A DNA stretch of 64,000 nt from Variovorax paradoxus. Lineage in GTDB: Bacteria > Pseudomonadota > Gammaproteobacteria > Burkholderiales > Burkholderiaceae_C. The notes under the pieces are model-generated. The model had not been told where the DNA came from, did no database searches, and saw only the letters and a program-made list of their open reading frames with translations. Positions 46,699 through 56,270 of the stretch are shown here, in pieces. A program made the position numbers and the translations under genes. The stretch is taken from assembly GCA_016806145.1 (NCBI GenBank), contig CP063166.1, positions 496,001 to 560,000 of the forward strand, read 5' to 3'. The stretch's first letter is position 1; each line of letters opens with the position of its first letter.

Positions 46699-46778
46699 AT
46701 TTGCGCGTCGTCTGTGGCATCCTCGCGCACCACCGGCCGCGCGACGCTGGCCGGAGCTGAATGAGGGCAGCACAAGCT

Positions 46779-48341
46779 ATGAGCCACAGGATTCTTTCTG
46801 GTATCGGTTCGGCGCTGATTGCCGCGGCACTCCTCGCAGGTTGCGGTGGAGGCGGCGGCGGTGGCGGCGGTGGAATCCCGATCGGTTTTCCGCCCCCGGT
46901 AATCGGTGGGGTCACTCTCAGCGGCAAGGCCACCTACGACTCGGTGCCCAACAACAGCGGCCCGCTGGTCTATTCGGCCACCGTCGCGAAGCCGGTGCGC
47001 GGGGCCTTCGTCGAGGTGCTCGATGCCCTGTCGAACCAGATCGCGGTGACGGCCACCGACGGCAACGGCAACTACTCGGTGTCGGTGCCGGCGAACAGCA
47101 CGGTCATCGTCCGCGTGCGCGCCCAGATCCAGACCTCCGCCTGGGACGTCAGCGTGCGCGACAACACCGGCGCCAACACGCCGCTCTATTCGATGCAGTC
47201 GGCGGCCTTCGCGACGGGTTCGGTCGCGCTGACGCGCGACCTGCGCGCCGATTCGGGATGGGGCGGCTCGAGCTACACCGGGCGCCGCGTGTCGGCGCCG
47301 TTCGCGGTGCTCGATACGGTCTACACCTCGATGCTGAAGGTGCTGTCGGTGGCGCCCGCGACCACCTTCCCGCCGCTCAAGGTGTTCTGGAGCCCGAACA
47401 ACGTGCCGACCAGCGGCAGCCTCGCGCTCGGGCAGATCGGCAACACCTTCTTCACCAACCGCAGCACCGGCCGCGAGATCTACGTGCTCGGCAAGGAGAA
47501 CGTGGACACCGACGAATTCGATGCGCCGGTGGTTGCGCACGAATGGGGCCACTACTACCAGTCCTCGTTCAGCCGGGACGACTCGGTCGGCGGGTCGCAC
47601 GACCTGAGCGACCGGCTCGATCGCCGCGTGGCCTTCTCCGAAGGCTGGGGCAACGGCTGGTCGGGCATCGCGCTCGGCCGCAGCAACTACGTCGATTCGC
47701 GCGGCGAAGGGCAGGTCGCCACCGACGTCAGCGTGTCGGTCAACCTGACCGTGGGGCCGAGCACCAATCCTGGCTGGTTCCGCGAGCGTTCGATCCACTC
47801 GATCTTCTGGAACCTCAACCAGCAGGTGGGCTTCAAGCCGATCCACGATGCGATGACCAGCGCGCAGTTCCGGGGCGGCGCCGCCGTGACCTCGATCCAT
47901 CCGTTCACCGCGGCCCTGAATGCCGTGGCGCCCGGCAGCGCGTCGGCATTGGCGGGCCTGTTGAGCGCGCAGAACATCAGCGCCGGCGGCAACGATCCCT
48001 TCGGCGCAGCCGAGACCAACGCCGGCAATGTGCCGATATCGCTGCCCATGTACGGCAGCGCGACGGTAGGCGTGCCCACCTCCACGTGCGTCACGAACGT
48101 CGCGGGCGGTGGCAACAAGCTGGGCAACTACGCCTACCTGCGCTTCGTGGCGCCGACGACGCGCGACTACCAGATCTCGGTGGCGGCGGCAGCACCCGTG
48201 AACCCCGACTTCGCCGTGTTTCGCGCCGGCCAGATCCCGCGCTCGGGCAACAAGCTCAGCCTGCCGGCCGGCGAGTACGTGCTGGCGGTCACCGATCTCA
48301 ACAGTTCGGGCGCGAACTGCATCAGCGTCTCGATCCAGTAA
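46779..48341 (+). CDS. putative lipoprotein zinc metalloprotease inserted between rpsJ and rplC
   Basis: The 520-residue protein has a lipoprotein signal with lipobox LLAGC (acylated Cys22) and a run of ten Gly after it. A beta-sandwich carboxypeptidase-regulatory-like domain follows (residues about 43-115; GKATYDSV, then [20 protein letters not shown]). The central part has HEWGHYY (HEWGH at 254-258) and then FSEGWGNGW, giving the HExxH plus Glu arrangement of thermolysin-like zinc peptidases. The last 110 residues form a C-terminal beta-domain (pre-peptidase-like: [18 protein letters not shown]). It should sit on the cell surface or in the periplasm. An ATG six codons upstream is the alternative start. 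Substrate and role are unknown. Confidence 0.75.
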   Translation: MSHRILSGIGSALIAAALLAGCGGGGGGGGGGIPIGFPPPVIGGVTLSGKATYDSVPNNSGPLVYSATVAKPVRGAFVEVLDALSNQIAVTATDGNGNYSVSVPANSTVIVRVRAQIQTSAWDVSVRDNTGANTPLYSMQSAAFATGSVALTRDLRADSGWGGSSYTGRRVSAPFAVLDTVYTSMLKVLSVAPATTFPPLKVFWSPNNVPTSGSLALGQIGNTFFTNRSTGREIYVLGKENVDTDEFDAPVVAHEWGHYYQSSFSRDDSVGGSHDLSDRLDRRVAFSEGWGNGWSGIALGRSNYVDSRGEGQVATDVSVSVNLTVGPSTNPGWFRERSIHSIFWNLNQQVGFKPIHDAMTSAQFRGGAAVTSIHPFTAALNAVAPGSASALAGLLSAQNISAGGNDPFGAAETNAGNVPISLPMYGSATVGVPTSTCVTNVAGGGNKLGNYAYLRFVAPTTRDYQISVAAAAPVNPDFAVFRAGQIPRSGNKLSLPAGEYVLAVTDLNSSGANCISVSIQ

Positions 48342-48355
48342 GAGGAATGATGGCC

Positions 48356-48889
48356 ATGACGATTCGCTCGAACACACGGACCGCCGTCGCGGCGCTCTCG
48401 CTGGCGGCGCTCGCGAGCTGGGCCCTGGCCGACGGCGTGCCGGACGCGCGCGCGCACAAGCGCTCGCAGCACAAGACGGCGCCCGCGCCCATGGCCACGG
48501 CCGTGCAGAAGTCCAACGACTCGGGCGTCGTGGTGCAGTACCGCGTCGACGGCGCGCCCCAGGCGGGCCGCGCCACGTCGGTCGCGCTGCAGTTCGACGG
48601 CGTGACCGATCCGCAGGGCGCGTCGGTGCGCTTCACCGCGGACCCCGGCCTGACGCTGCGCAATGGCGGTCCGCTGACGCTCTCGACGGGACAACGCGGC
48701 AGCGCGACCGTGTCGGTCGTCAGCGAGTCGGACGGGCTGCGCTACCTGAACGTGTTCGTGACCCAGGGCGGAGCCAGCAGCGCCATCTCGATCCCGATCC
48801 AGGCCGGGACCGCGCCCCTGATGAAGTCGCAGGGCGACATCCAGGGCACCAAGGAAGGCGACAGCATCATCACGATGCCCGCCAAATAG
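48356..48889 (+). CDS. small exported protein of unknown function next to the metalloprotease
   Basis: The 177-residue protein has a signal peptide ([16 protein letters not shown], then DG) and a mature part with a basic N-terminal segment ([15 protein letters not shown]) and an immunoglobulin-like strand pattern ([26 protein letters not shown]-type repeats). No cysteines or enzymatic residues stand out. It begins 15 bases after the metalloprotease stop with AGAGGA at 9-base spacing (two Met codons just before are less well placed), so the two genes are surely co-transcribed. A role as partner, substrate or inhibitor of the protease is possible but not shown. Confidence 0.7.
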   Translation: MTIRSNTRTAVAALSLAALASWALADGVPDARAHKRSQHKTAPAPMATAVQKSNDSGVVVQYRVDGAPQAGRATSVALQFDGVTDPQGASVRFTADPGLTLRNGGPLTLSTGQRGSATVSVVSESDGLRYLNVFVTQGGASSAISIPIQAGTAPLMKSQGDIQGTKEGDSIITMPAK

Positions 48890-48948
48890 GCGGAAAACGG
48901 CCCCCGCCGGCCGTTGCGGGCACCCCGAAACGGGCCCATTTCCAGCGC

Positions 48949-48978
48949 TTGCACCTCACCCGCGCCGCGGGCTATAAT
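48949..48978 (+). promoter_or_regulatory. strong promoter in front of rplC
   Basis: TTGCAC and a consensus TATAAT are 18 bases apart, with transcription expected near 48985 and a leader of about 150 bases before rplC. The leader contains a stem near GAGTCG / CGACTT. A consensus -10 here shows that the rplC to rpsQ genes have their own promoter downstream of the inserted genes. Confidence 0.8.
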
Positions 48979-49136
48979 CGCTGGCTCTGCCCTTGTTGCG
49001 TCCGCAAGGTACGTGCAGGTCGGAGATTTATCAACCTTCCCCCGTTGCCGCGAGTCGGTCATACGACTTCGGTCAAACGCTGTCGCCAATTGAAGTGGCA
49101 GCGGCGGGAGAAGCTTCCATTTTTTGGAGAAAACAC

Positions 49137-49817
49137 ATGAGTCTGAGCAACTCCCTCGGGTTGCTGGGCCGCAAGGTGGGGATGATGCGTCTCTTCACCG
49201 ATGACGGGGATGCAGTTCCTGTCACGGTGGTGGATGTTTCGAACAACCGCGTGACCCAGATCAAGTCGCAAGAGACCGATGGCTACGTCGCACTGCAAGT
49301 GACGTTCGGTTCGCGCAAAGCATCGCGCGTGACCAAGCCGGAAGCCGGCCACCTCGCCAAGGCGGGTGTCGAAGCTGGCGAAATCATCCAGGAATTCCGC
49401 GTCACCGCAGATACCGCAGGTCAGCACCAGGCTGGCGGCGTGATCGCGGCCGGCAGCGTGTTCTCCGTGGGCCAGAAGGTGGACGTGCAAGGCACCTCCA
49501 TCGGCAAGGGCTACGCCGGCACGATCAAGCGTCACAACATGAGCTCGCAGCGCGCGTCGCACGGTAACAGCCGTTCGCACAACGTGCCCGGCTCGATCGG
49601 CATGGCACAGGACCCCGGTCGCGTGTTCCCCGGCAAGCGCATGACGGGCCACCTCGGCGACGTCACCCGCACGACGCAGAACCTCTCGGTGTTCCGCATC
49701 GACGAAGCGCGTCAACTGCTGCTCATCAAGGGCGCGATCCCGGGTTCGAAGGGTGGCTTCGTCACCGTGCGTCCCGCCGTCAAGGCCAAGCCGCAAGCGG
49801 CTGAAGGAGCGAAGTAA
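49137..49817 (+). CDS. rplC: 50S ribosomal protein L3
   Basis: The 226-residue protein has [20 protein letters not shown] and the characteristic [20 protein letters not shown] and [14 protein letters not shown] segments; the Gln in the latter region is the methylated residue in E. coli. L3 is one of the first proteins to assemble on 23S rRNA. The chosen ATG follows GGAGA. It is the first gene of the split S10 transcription unit. Confidence 0.98.
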   Translation: MSLSNSLGLLGRKVGMMRLFTDDGDAVPVTVVDVSNNRVTQIKSQETDGYVALQVTFGSRKASRVTKPEAGHLAKAGVEAGEIIQEFRVTADTAGQHQAGGVIAAGSVFSVGQKVDVQGTSIGKGYAGTIKRHNMSSQRASHGNSRSHNVPGSIGMAQDPGRVFPGKRMTGHLGDVTRTTQNLSVFRIDEARQLLLIKGAIPGSKGGFVTVRPAVKAKPQAAEGAK

Positions 49818-50437
49818 TGGAACTCGAACTCCTGAACGAGCAAGGTCAGGCCGCGTCGAAGTACGACGCCCCCGAAACCGTGTTCGGCCGTGACTACAAC
49901 GAAGACCTGGTGCACCAGATCGTCGTCGCGTTCCAGGCCAACGCCCGCCAAGGCACGCGCGCCCAGAAGGACCGCGAACAGGTCAAGCACTCGACCAAGA
50001 AGCCTTTCAAGCAAAAGGGAACGGGCCGCGCCCGTGCCGGTATGACGTCCTCGCCGCTGTGGCGCGGGGGTGGCCGGATCTTCCCGAACATGCCTGACGA
50101 AAACTTCTCGCAGAAGATCAACAAGAAGATGTACCGCGCCGGCATGGCGTCCATCTTCTCGCAGCTCGCTCGCGAAGGCCGTCTGGCCGTGGTGGATTCG
50201 CTGACCGTGGATTCGCCCAAGACGAAGCCGCTGGCAGCCCGTTTCAAGGCGATGAATCTCGAGTCCGTGCTCGTGATCGCCGAAGAAGTCGACGAAAACC
50301 TGTACCTTGCCTCGCGCAATCTGGTCAACATCCTCGTGGTCGAACCCCGTTACGCCGATCCGGTGTCGCTGGTCCACTACAAGAAGGTGCTGGTCACCAA
50401 GGGTGCCGTCGACAAGCTCAAGGAGATGTTCGCATGA
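49817..50437 (+). CDS. rplD: 50S ribosomal protein L4
   Basis: The 206-residue protein has the extended-loop region [20 protein letters not shown] that lines the exit tunnel and the C-terminal [20 protein letters not shown]. In E. coli L4 represses the S10 operon by binding its leader; here the leader in front of rpsJ is separated from this gene, so any such control would have to act elsewhere. It overlaps rplC by 1 base (TAATG). Confidence 0.98.
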   Translation: MELELLNEQGQAASKYDAPETVFGRDYNEDLVHQIVVAFQANARQGTRAQKDREQVKHSTKKPFKQKGTGRARAGMTSSPLWRGGGRIFPNMPDENFSQKINKKMYRAGMASIFSQLAREGRLAVVDSLTVDSPKTKPLAARFKAMNLESVLVIAEEVDENLYLASRNLVNILVVEPRYADPVSLVHYKKVLVTKGAVDKLKEMFA

Positions 50438-50769
50438 GCCGCGTGAACCCCACCCCTGCTCAACGTCAGTTCGACGAAGGCCGTCTCATGAACGTGCTGG
50501 TCGCCCCGATCGTGTCCGAAAAGGCCACGATGGTCGGCGAGAAGTCGAACGCTGTCACTTTCAAGGTGTTGCAAGACGCCACCAAGCCCGAGATCAAGGC
50601 CGCCGTCGAACTGATGTTCAAGGTCGAAGTCAAGGGCGTGTCGGTTGCCAACATCAAGGGCAAGACCAAGCGCTTCGGCAAGTCCGTCGGCCGCCGCGAC
50701 CACGTTCGCAAGGCCTACGTCACGCTGAAGGCCGGTCAAGAGCTCAACCTCGTCGGGGAAGGCGCTTAA
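50434..50769 (+). CDS. rplW: 50S ribosomal protein L23
   Basis: L23 lies at the tunnel exit and docks trigger factor and SRP. The 111-residue protein has [20 protein letters not shown] and [20 protein letters not shown]. It is about ten residues longer than the E. coli protein because of an N-terminal extension ([13 protein letters not shown]). It overlaps rplD by the 4 bases ATGA. Confidence 0.98.
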   Translation: MSRVNPTPAQRQFDEGRLMNVLVAPIVSEKATMVGEKSNAVTFKVLQDATKPEIKAAVELMFKVEVKGVSVANIKGKTKRFGKSVGRRDHVRKAYVTLKAGQELNLVGEGA

Positions 50770-50771
50770 TC

Positions 50772-51596
50772 ATGGCCGTCATCAAGATGAAACCCACTTC
50801 GCCGGGCCAACGCGGCGCGGTGAAGATCTCGCGTGACCACCTGTTCAAGGGTGCTCCTCACGCCCCCCTGCTGGAACCCCAGTTCCAGAAGGCCGGCCGC
50901 AACAACAACGGCCACATCACGATCCGTCATCGTGGCGGCGGTGCCAAGCACCACTACCGCGTCGTCGACTTCGTGCGCAACAAGGACGGCATCCCGGCCA
51001 AGGTCGAACGCATCGAGTACGACCCGAACCGCACCGCCCACATCGCGCTGATCTGCTACGCCGACGGCGAGCGCCGCTACATCATCGCCCCGCGCGGTCT
51101 GGAAGCCGGTGCAACGCTGCTGTCGGGTTCGGAAGCTCCGATCCGCGCCGGCAACACCCTGCCGATCCGCAACATCCCCGTGGGTTCGACGATCCACTGC
51201 ATCGAACTGCAGCCCGGCAAGGGCGCGCAGATCGCACGTTCGGCCGGTACCTCGGCCACGCTGCTGGCCCGTGAAGGCGTCTACGCCCAGGTCCGCATGC
51301 GTTCGGGCGAAGTTCGCCGCATTCACATCGAATGCCGCGCGACCATCGGTGAAGTTGCCAACGAAGAACACAGCCTGCGCCAGCTCGGCAAGGCCGGTGT
51401 GAAGCGTCACATGGGTATCCGCCCGACCGTTCGCGGCGTGGTGATGAACCCGGTCGACCACCCGCACGGTGGTGGCGAAGGCAAGACCGGCGAAGGCCGT
51501 CACCCTGTCGACCCGTGGGGCAACCTGACCAAGGGTTACCGTACCCGTAACAACAAGCGCACGCAGGTCTTCATCGTGTCGCGCCGCAAGAAGTAA
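50772..51596 (+). CDS. rplB: 50S ribosomal protein L2
   Basis: The 274-residue protein carries [35 protein letters not shown] and the C-terminal [18 protein letters not shown], whose His is near the peptidyl-transferase centre. The start Met ([14 protein letters not shown]) lies 2 bases after the rplW stop. Confidence 0.99.
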   Translation: MAVIKMKPTSPGQRGAVKISRDHLFKGAPHAPLLEPQFQKAGRNNNGHITIRHRGGGAKHHYRVVDFVRNKDGIPAKVERIEYDPNRTAHIALICYADGERRYIIAPRGLEAGATLLSGSEAPIRAGNTLPIRNIPVGSTIHCIELQPGKGAQIARSAGTSATLLAREGVYAQVRMRSGEVRRIHIECRATIGEVANEEHSLRQLGKAGVKRHMGIRPTVRGVVMNPVDHPHGGGEGKTGEGRHPVDPWGNLTKGYRTRNNKRTQVFIVSRRKK

Positions 51597-51606
51597 GGGA
51601 TAGCAA

Positions 51607-51885
51607 ATGACTCGCTCTCTCAAAAAGGGTCCGTTTGTTGACCATCACCTCGTTGCCAAGGCCGACAAGGCCGTGACGACGAAGGACAAGAAGCCGATCA
51701 AGACCTGGTCGCGCCGCTCGATGGTCCTGCCCGAGTTCATCGGCCTGACCATTGCAGTGCACAACGGCAAGCAGCACGTGCCTGTCTACATCACCGACCA
51801 GATGGTCGGCCACAAGCTCGGCGAATTTGCGCTCACGCGCACGTTCAAGGGGCACCCCGCGGACAAGAAAGTCCAGAAGAAGTAA
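51607..51885 (+). CDS. rpsS: 30S ribosomal protein S19
   Basis: The 92-residue protein ([57 protein letters not shown]) is a standard S19 in the head of the small subunit, which contacts A-site tRNA through its basic C-terminus. Confidence 0.99.
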   Translation: MTRSLKKGPFVDHHLVAKADKAVTTKDKKPIKTWSRRSMVLPEFIGLTIAVHNGKQHVPVYITDQMVGHKLGEFALTRTFKGHPADKKVQKK

Positions 51886-51894
51886 GGAACGACC

Positions 51895-52227
51895 ATGTCT
51901 GAAACACGTGCAGTCCTCCGCGGTGTACGCCTCTCGGTCGACAAGGGCCGTCTGGTCGCCGACCTGATCCGCGGCAAGAAGGTCGATCAAGCGCTCAACG
52001 TTCTGCAGTTCACGCAGAAGAAGGCCGCTGTGATCATCAAGAAGGTGCTCGAGTCGGCCATCGCCAACGCGGAGCACAACGACGGTGCCGACATCGACGA
52101 ACTGAAGGTCAAGACCATCTACGTCGAACAGGGCGCCACGCTCAAGCGCTTCACGGCGCGCGCCAAGGGTCGCGGCAATCGCATCAGCAAGCCCACGTGC
52201 CATGTGTACGTGACGGTTGGCAACTAA
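51895..52227 (+). CDS. rplV: 50S ribosomal protein L22
   Basis: The 110-residue protein has [20 protein letters not shown] and the beta-hairpin loop ([20 protein letters not shown]) that lines the exit tunnel near the macrolide-binding site. Length matches the family. Confidence 0.99.
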   Translation: MSETRAVLRGVRLSVDKGRLVADLIRGKKVDQALNVLQFTQKKAAVIIKKVLESAIANAEHNDGADIDELKVKTIYVEQGATLKRFTARAKGRGNRISKPTCHVYVTVGN

Positions 52228-52242
52228 GAGCCTGGAAGAAAT

Positions 52243-53154
52243 ATGGGACAGAAAATCCATCCGACCGGCTTCCGTCTGGCGGTTACCCGTAACTGGTCCA
52301 GCCGCTGGTACGCCAGTGACCGCGATTTCGCGGGCATGCTGGCCGAAGACATCAAGGTTCGCGAATACCTGAAGAAGAAGCTGAAGAACGCTTCGGTGTC
52401 GCGCGTCCTGATCGAGCGTCCCGCCAAGAACGCCCGCATCACGATCTACTCGGCTCGTCCGGGCGTCGTGATCGGCAAGAAGGGCGAAGACATCGAGAAC
52501 CTCAAGCGCGAACTGGGCCGCCAGCTCGGCGTGCCGGTGGCAGTGAACATCGAGGAAGTGCGCAAGCCCGAAATCGATGCCCAGCTGATCGCCGACAGCA
52601 TCACGCAGCAGCTCGAAAAGCGGATCATGTTCCGCCGCGCCATGAAGCGCGCCATGCAGAACGCCATGCGTCTGGGTGCCCAGGGCATCAAGATCATGTC
52701 GGCTGGCCGCCTGAACGGCATCGAAATCGCTCGTACCGAGTGGTACCGCGAAGGTCGCGTGCCGCTTCACACGCTGCGCGCCGACATCGACTACGGCACC
52801 TCGGAAGCCAAGACCACCTACGGCGTCATCGGCGTCAAGGTGTGGGTCTACAAGGGCGACACCCTGGGCCGCAACGACCTGCCCGCCGTCGAGACCCCGC
52901 GTCCCGAGGAAGAGCGTCGTCCGCGTGGTCCGCGCCGTGATGGCCGCCCTGGTGGCGACCGTCCAGGCGGTGACCGCCGCGGTGGCCCGCGTGCCGGTGC
53001 CCGTGGCCCGATCGGTGGCAACACCGCTCCCGCCGACGGCAGCGACAAGCCCGCAGAAGCAACCGGCGGTGCCGGTGCAGACTCGAAACCCGCCGTTAAG
53101 CGCGTCCGCAAAGCCGCGCCCGCTGCAGCAGCGGACGGTGCCAAGACCGAGTAA
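52243..53154 (+). CDS. rpsC: 30S ribosomal protein S3 with a long C-terminal tail
   Basis: The first 225 residues are a regular S3: [20 protein letters not shown], the KH-domain core [19 protein letters not shown], and [19 protein letters not shown]. The protein then continues for 78 residues (about 226-303) that are rich in Arg, Gly and Pro at first ([20 protein letters not shown]) and in Ala and Lys at the end. E. coli S3 has 233 residues. Such low-complexity tails occur in Comamonadaceae S3 and could add RNA affinity near the mRNA entry channel; the function is not known. Confidence 0.97.
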   Translation: MGQKIHPTGFRLAVTRNWSSRWYASDRDFAGMLAEDIKVREYLKKKLKNASVSRVLIERPAKNARITIYSARPGVVIGKKGEDIENLKRELGRQLGVPVAVNIEEVRKPEIDAQLIADSITQQLEKRIMFRRAMKRAMQNAMRLGAQGIKIMSAGRLNGIEIARTEWYREGRVPLHTLRADIDYGTSEAKTTYGVIGVKVWVYKGDTLGRNDLPAVETPRPEEERRPRGPRRDGRPGGDRPGGDRRGGPRAGARGPIGGNTAPADGSDKPAEATGGAGADSKPAVKRVRKAAPAAAADGAKTE

Positions 53155-53220
53155 TCGGTCTCAGCCCCGGGTGTGCATTCGCACAGGAAGCCCGGGGCAG
53201 TCCTCACGGAGTAACAAGAC

Positions 53221-53637
53221 ATGCTGCAACCTGCACGCAGAAAGTTCCGCAAGGAACAAAAGGGCCGCAACACCGGCGTCGCCACCCGGGGCAACTCGGT
53301 GGCCTTCGGTGACTTCGGTCTGAAATGCACCGACCGCGGCCGCCTCACGGCGCGCCAGATCGAAGCCGCTCGCCGCGCGATTTCGCGTCACGTGAAGCGC
53401 GGTGGCCGTATCTGGATCCGCGTGTTCCCCGACAAGCCGATCTCGACCAAGCCCGCAGAAGTGCGGATGGGTAACGGCAAGGGCAACCCCGAGTACTACG
53501 TCGCCGAGATCCAGCCCGGCAAGATCGTGTTCGAGATCGTCGGCGTGCCCGAAGAACTCGCCCGCGAAGCCTTCCGCCTGGCCGCTGCCAAGCTGCCGCT
53601 GCGCACGACGTTCGTCTCGCGCCAGCTCGGCGCCTGA
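53221..53637 (+). CDS. rplP: 50S ribosomal protein L16
   Basis: The 138-residue protein ([57 protein letters not shown]) matches L16, which binds near the A-site tRNA elbow. The Arg hydroxylated by YcfD in E. coli lies in the [15 protein letters not shown] neighbourhood. Confidence 0.99.
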   Translation: MLQPARRKFRKEQKGRNTGVATRGNSVAFGDFGLKCTDRGRLTARQIEAARRAISRHVKRGGRIWIRVFPDKPISTKPAEVRMGNGKGNPEYYVAEIQPGKIVFEIVGVPEELAREAFRLAAAKLPLRTTFVSRQLGA

Positions 53638-53650
53638 GAGGAGAACATCC

Positions 53651-53902
53651 ATGGCAACACGTAAGAAGAAAGAAGCCGCGGCTCCGGCCAAGGTGAGCAA
53701 GGCAGCAGCACTGCGCGAGAAGGACGTCGCCGGTCTGCAAGCCGAAATCAAGGATCTGCAGAAGGCCCATTTCGGCCTGCGCATGCAGAAAGCCACGCAA
53801 CAGCTGTCGAACACCTCGACGCTGCGCGTGACGCGTCGCGACATCGCGCGCGCCAAGACCGTTCTTGCTCAGAAGCAGCAAGAAACCCAAGCCGCCAAGT
53901 AA
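53651..53902 (+). CDS. rpmC: 50S ribosomal protein L29
   Basis: The 83-residue protein is longer than E. coli L29 (63) because of about 18 extra N-terminal residues rich in Lys and Ala ([18 protein letters not shown]). The core [20 protein letters not shown] and the second helix with [16 protein letters not shown] are typical. The ATG follows AGAGGAGA by 6-7 bases, supporting this longer form. Confidence 0.95.
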   Translation: MATRKKKEAAAPAKVSKAAALREKDVAGLQAEIKDLQKAHFGLRMQKATQQLSNTSTLRVTRRDIARAKTVLAQKQQETQAAK

Positions 53903-53911
53903 GGAGTGAAC

Positions 53912-54181
53912 ATGACGGAAGCTAAAAAATCCCTCAAGCGCACCTTGATCGGCAAGGTGGTCAGCGACAAGCGTGCCAAGACCGTGACCGTGCTGGTCGA
54001 GCGCCGTGTGAAGCACGAGCTCTACGGCAAGATCGTGGCGAAGACGAGCAAGTACCACGCCCATGACGAAAACGGCGAGTACAAGCTGGGCGACACCATC
54101 GAGATCACGGAAAGCCGTCCGATCTCGAAGACCAAGAACTGGGTCGTGACCCGTCTGGTCGAGAAGGCCGTCCTGGTCTGA
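53912..54181 (+). CDS. rpsQ: 30S ribosomal protein S17
   Basis: The 89-residue protein ([59 protein letters not shown]) is a regular S17. An ATG after AAGGAG was used; a GTG two codons earlier lies inside the ribosome-binding site. It is the last gene of this operon, since a terminator and a peroxiredoxin gene follow instead of rplN. Confidence 0.98.
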   Translation: MTEAKKSLKRTLIGKVVSDKRAKTVTVLVERRVKHELYGKIVAKTSKYHAHDENGEYKLGDTIEITESRPISKTKNWVVTRLVEKAVLV

Positions 54182-54231
54182 TCCCCCTCGGGTCCGCCGG
54201 CTCCGCAAGGCAGTCGGCAGTCCATCGCGAA

Positions 54232-54257
54232 ACGGCCCACAATGTGGGCCGTTTTTC
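54232..54257 (+). terminator. terminator at the end of the S10 operon
   Basis: ACGGCCCAC and GTGGGCCGT form a 9-bp stem with an AAT loop, followed by TTTTTCTTTTT. It lies 51 bases after rpsQ and just ahead of the peroxiredoxin ribosome-binding site. Confidence 0.93.
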
Positions 54258-54278
54258 TTTTTCCAGGAGCACTTTCAA

Positions 54279-54785
54279 ATGATCAAAGTCGGCGACACCC
54301 TTCCCTCGGCCACCCTGCAGGAGTACTCGGAAGTCGAGGGCGAAGGCTGCAGCATCGGCCCGAACCCCGTCGACGTGAGCAAGGCAACGGCTGGCAAGAC
54401 CATCGCGCTGTTCGCGCTGCCGGGCGCCTTCACGCCCACCTGCTCGGCCAAGCACGTGCCCGGCTACGTGCAGCACTTCGACGACTTCAAGGCCGCGGGC
54501 GTGGACGAGATCTGGTGCGTGAGCGTGAACGACGCCTTCGTGATGGGCGCCTGGGCGCGCGACCAGAAGACCGGCGCCAAGGTGCGCATGCTGGCCGACG
54601 GCAGCGCCGATTTCGCCAAGGCCACGGGCCTCACGCTGGACCTCACGGGCCGCGGCATGGGCTTGCGCAGCAACCGCTACTCGATGCTCGTGAAGGACGG
54701 CAAGGTCGCGACGCTCAACGTGGAGGCACCGGGCAAGTTCGAAGTCAGCAACGCCGAGACGCTGCTGGCGCAAGCCAAGGGCTGA
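54279..54785 (+). CDS. peroxiredoxin, Prx5-like
   Basis: This 168-residue thiol peroxidase has the Prx5 motif PGAFTPTCS with the peroxidatic Cys55, and LPGYVQHFDDFKAAGVDEI, WCVSVNDAFVMGAW and RSNRYSMLVKDGKV in order. It reduces hydrogen peroxide and alkyl hydroperoxides with thiol donors. Cys24 and Cys79 (in IWCVS) could take part in resolution. AGGAG precedes the start. The downstream side of the S10 terminator suggests that it has its own promoter, which I could not place. Confidence 0.94.
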   Translation: MIKVGDTLPSATLQEYSEVEGEGCSIGPNPVDVSKATAGKTIALFALPGAFTPTCSAKHVPGYVQHFDDFKAAGVDEIWCVSVNDAFVMGAWARDQKTGAKVRMLADGSADFAKATGLTLDLTGRGMGLRSNRYSMLVKDGKVATLNVEAPGKFEVSNAETLLAQAKG

Positions 54786-54831
54786 GCGGCAGGTCCGACG
54801 AGAACGGCCCGCCCCGCGGACCGTTCCTCGC

Positions 54832-55419
54832 CTACAGGTCCACCTTCAGGTAGTGCGCCCCCGCAATGGGGTTGTGATAGAAGGGCGGCACCTCGGCGAA
54901 GCCCAGGTCCTCATAGAGGGCGCGCGCCGACTCCATCTCGTCGAGCGTGTCGAGCAGCACGCAGCCGTAGCCCGCGCCACGCGCCGCGTCGAGGATCGCC
55001 TCGGCGAGCTGGCGGCCCAATCCGAGGCCGCGAAAGCCCGGGCGCACGTACAGGCGCTTCATCTCCGCCGCATTCACATAGTCCGCGCTGTCGAGCGGCC
55101 GCAGCGCGCAGCAGCCCGCCACGTGCGCGATCCGGCCATCGGCGCGCAGCAGCGTCGGCGTGGCGCGACCCACCTCGTCCTTGACGTGCGCCGGATCGAC
55201 CAGCGCCAGCAGCAGCGTGCCGCGCGGCTCGGCGTACTCGCCCGGCAGCGCGGCCAGTTCCTGCTCGAAATTCTGGAATTCGAGATCGATGCCCAGCGAG
55301 GCGGCGTAGTCGCGGAAGATGACGCGCGCGGCCTCGAGTTCATGGACCTCGTCGGGCGTGAGCAGCACGACGGCCGGCGTGTCCGACAGCGGCAGGGGGC
55401 GTGAGACGGATGAGCTCAT
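54832..55419 (-). CDS. GNAT family N-acetyltransferase
   Basis: The 195-residue protein has the acetyl-CoA binding motif of the GNAT fold (AEMKRLYVRPGFRGLGLGRQ, then LAEAILDAARGAGY) and the C-terminal ALYEDLGFAEVPPFYHNPI typical of the PhoU-like/small-molecule acetyltransferases in GNAT subgroup. It overlaps the b561 gene by 4 bases at its start, so they are translated together. The acceptor is unknown. Confidence 0.9.
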   Translation of the reverse strand: MSSSVSRPLPLSDTPAVVLLTPDEVHELEAARVIFRDYAASLGIDLEFQNFEQELAALPGEYAEPRGTLLLALVDPAHVKDEVGRATPTLLRADGRIAHVAGCCALRPLDSADYVNAAEMKRLYVRPGFRGLGLGRQLAEAILDAARGAGYGCVLLDTLDEMESARALYEDLGFAEVPPFYHNPIAGAHYLKVDL

Positions 55420-56102
55420 GCGCGCAACGACGAAACCCAGTACGCGACGCCCGCGCACAGCAGCGCGAGCACCAGCGCGAAGCCGCGCGATGCCGCGTCG
55501 TCGCGGCTGCCGGCGGCGGCGATGTCCTTGTCGCCCGACAGCATCGGCGCGACCATCCGGTGGCGCTTCACCAGCACGTAGAACAGCACCGCGAGCACGT
55601 GCAGGCTCGCGAGCGCGATCACGATCCACTTGCCCTGCGTGCTGTGCCAGCCCGTGGCCAGGCTCACGAGATCGCCCGAGACGAAGCGCGTGAGCGGCCC
55701 GGCGGCCGAGATCTCGTCGTCGGCCACGAGGCCGGTGGCCACCTGCAGCGCGAGGATGGCCAGCAGCGCGAACACCGACAGCGCGCCCAGCGGCGTGTGG
55801 CCGATCAGGTCATCGGGATGGGCGCGGCCGCGCAGGTAGGCGAGGAGCGAGCCCGGCGCATAGACGAAGGCCGCGAAGCGCGACCAGCGCCCGCCGACGA
55901 AGCCCCAGACCAGCCGGAACAGCAGCAGCGCGAGCACCGTGTAGCCGAGGCGGAAATGCCATTCCATGATGCCGCCGAGGCCGGTGGCGATCAGCCCGAT
56001 CACGGCGGCGGCCAGGGCCCAGTGGAACAGCCGGGTCGGCAGGTCCCAGACGCGTGTTCGGGTGGCCTGGCGGGACGCCGCGGCCGCGGGGGAGTCGGTC
56101 AT
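55416..56102 (-). CDS. cytochrome b561-type diheme membrane protein
   Basis: The 228-residue inner-membrane protein has four hydrophobic segments with His residues at both ends: FHWALAAAVIGLIATG, then HFRLGYTVLALLLFRLVWGF, then HTPLGALSVFALLAILALQV, and LASLHVLAVLFYVLVKRH. The Arg-Val-Trp-Asp-Leu-Pro-Thr-Arg-Leu-Phe-His start is typical of b561 proteins that transfer electrons to cytochrome c. A soluble cytochrome c' gene is divergent from it. The start Met has no good ribosome-binding site; one 22 codons upstream is also possible. Confidence 0.88.
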   Translation of the reverse strand: MTDSPAAAASRQATRTRVWDLPTRLFHWALAAAVIGLIATGLGGIMEWHFRLGYTVLALLLFRLVWGFVGGRWSRFAAFVYAPGSLLAYLRGRAHPDDLIGHTPLGALSVFALLAILALQVATGLVADDEISAAGPLTRFVSGDLVSLATGWHSTQGKWIVIALASLHVLAVLFYVLVKRHRMVAPMLSGDKDIAAAGSRDDAASRGFALVLALLCAGVAYWVSSLRA

Positions 56103-56270
56103 CGAAGGAGGGGGGAGCGCATGGCTGCGGAAGGCGCAGATTAGCAAAGTCCGGGCCGCTCGCTCCATCGGGTTGTTGCTATGCGCGCCGGCCGGCCTGC
56201 CCCTACACTGCCGCGCAGGTGCCGCGCTCGACGGCATCACCCACGATTCCCACACGTCAGAAGGACCACG

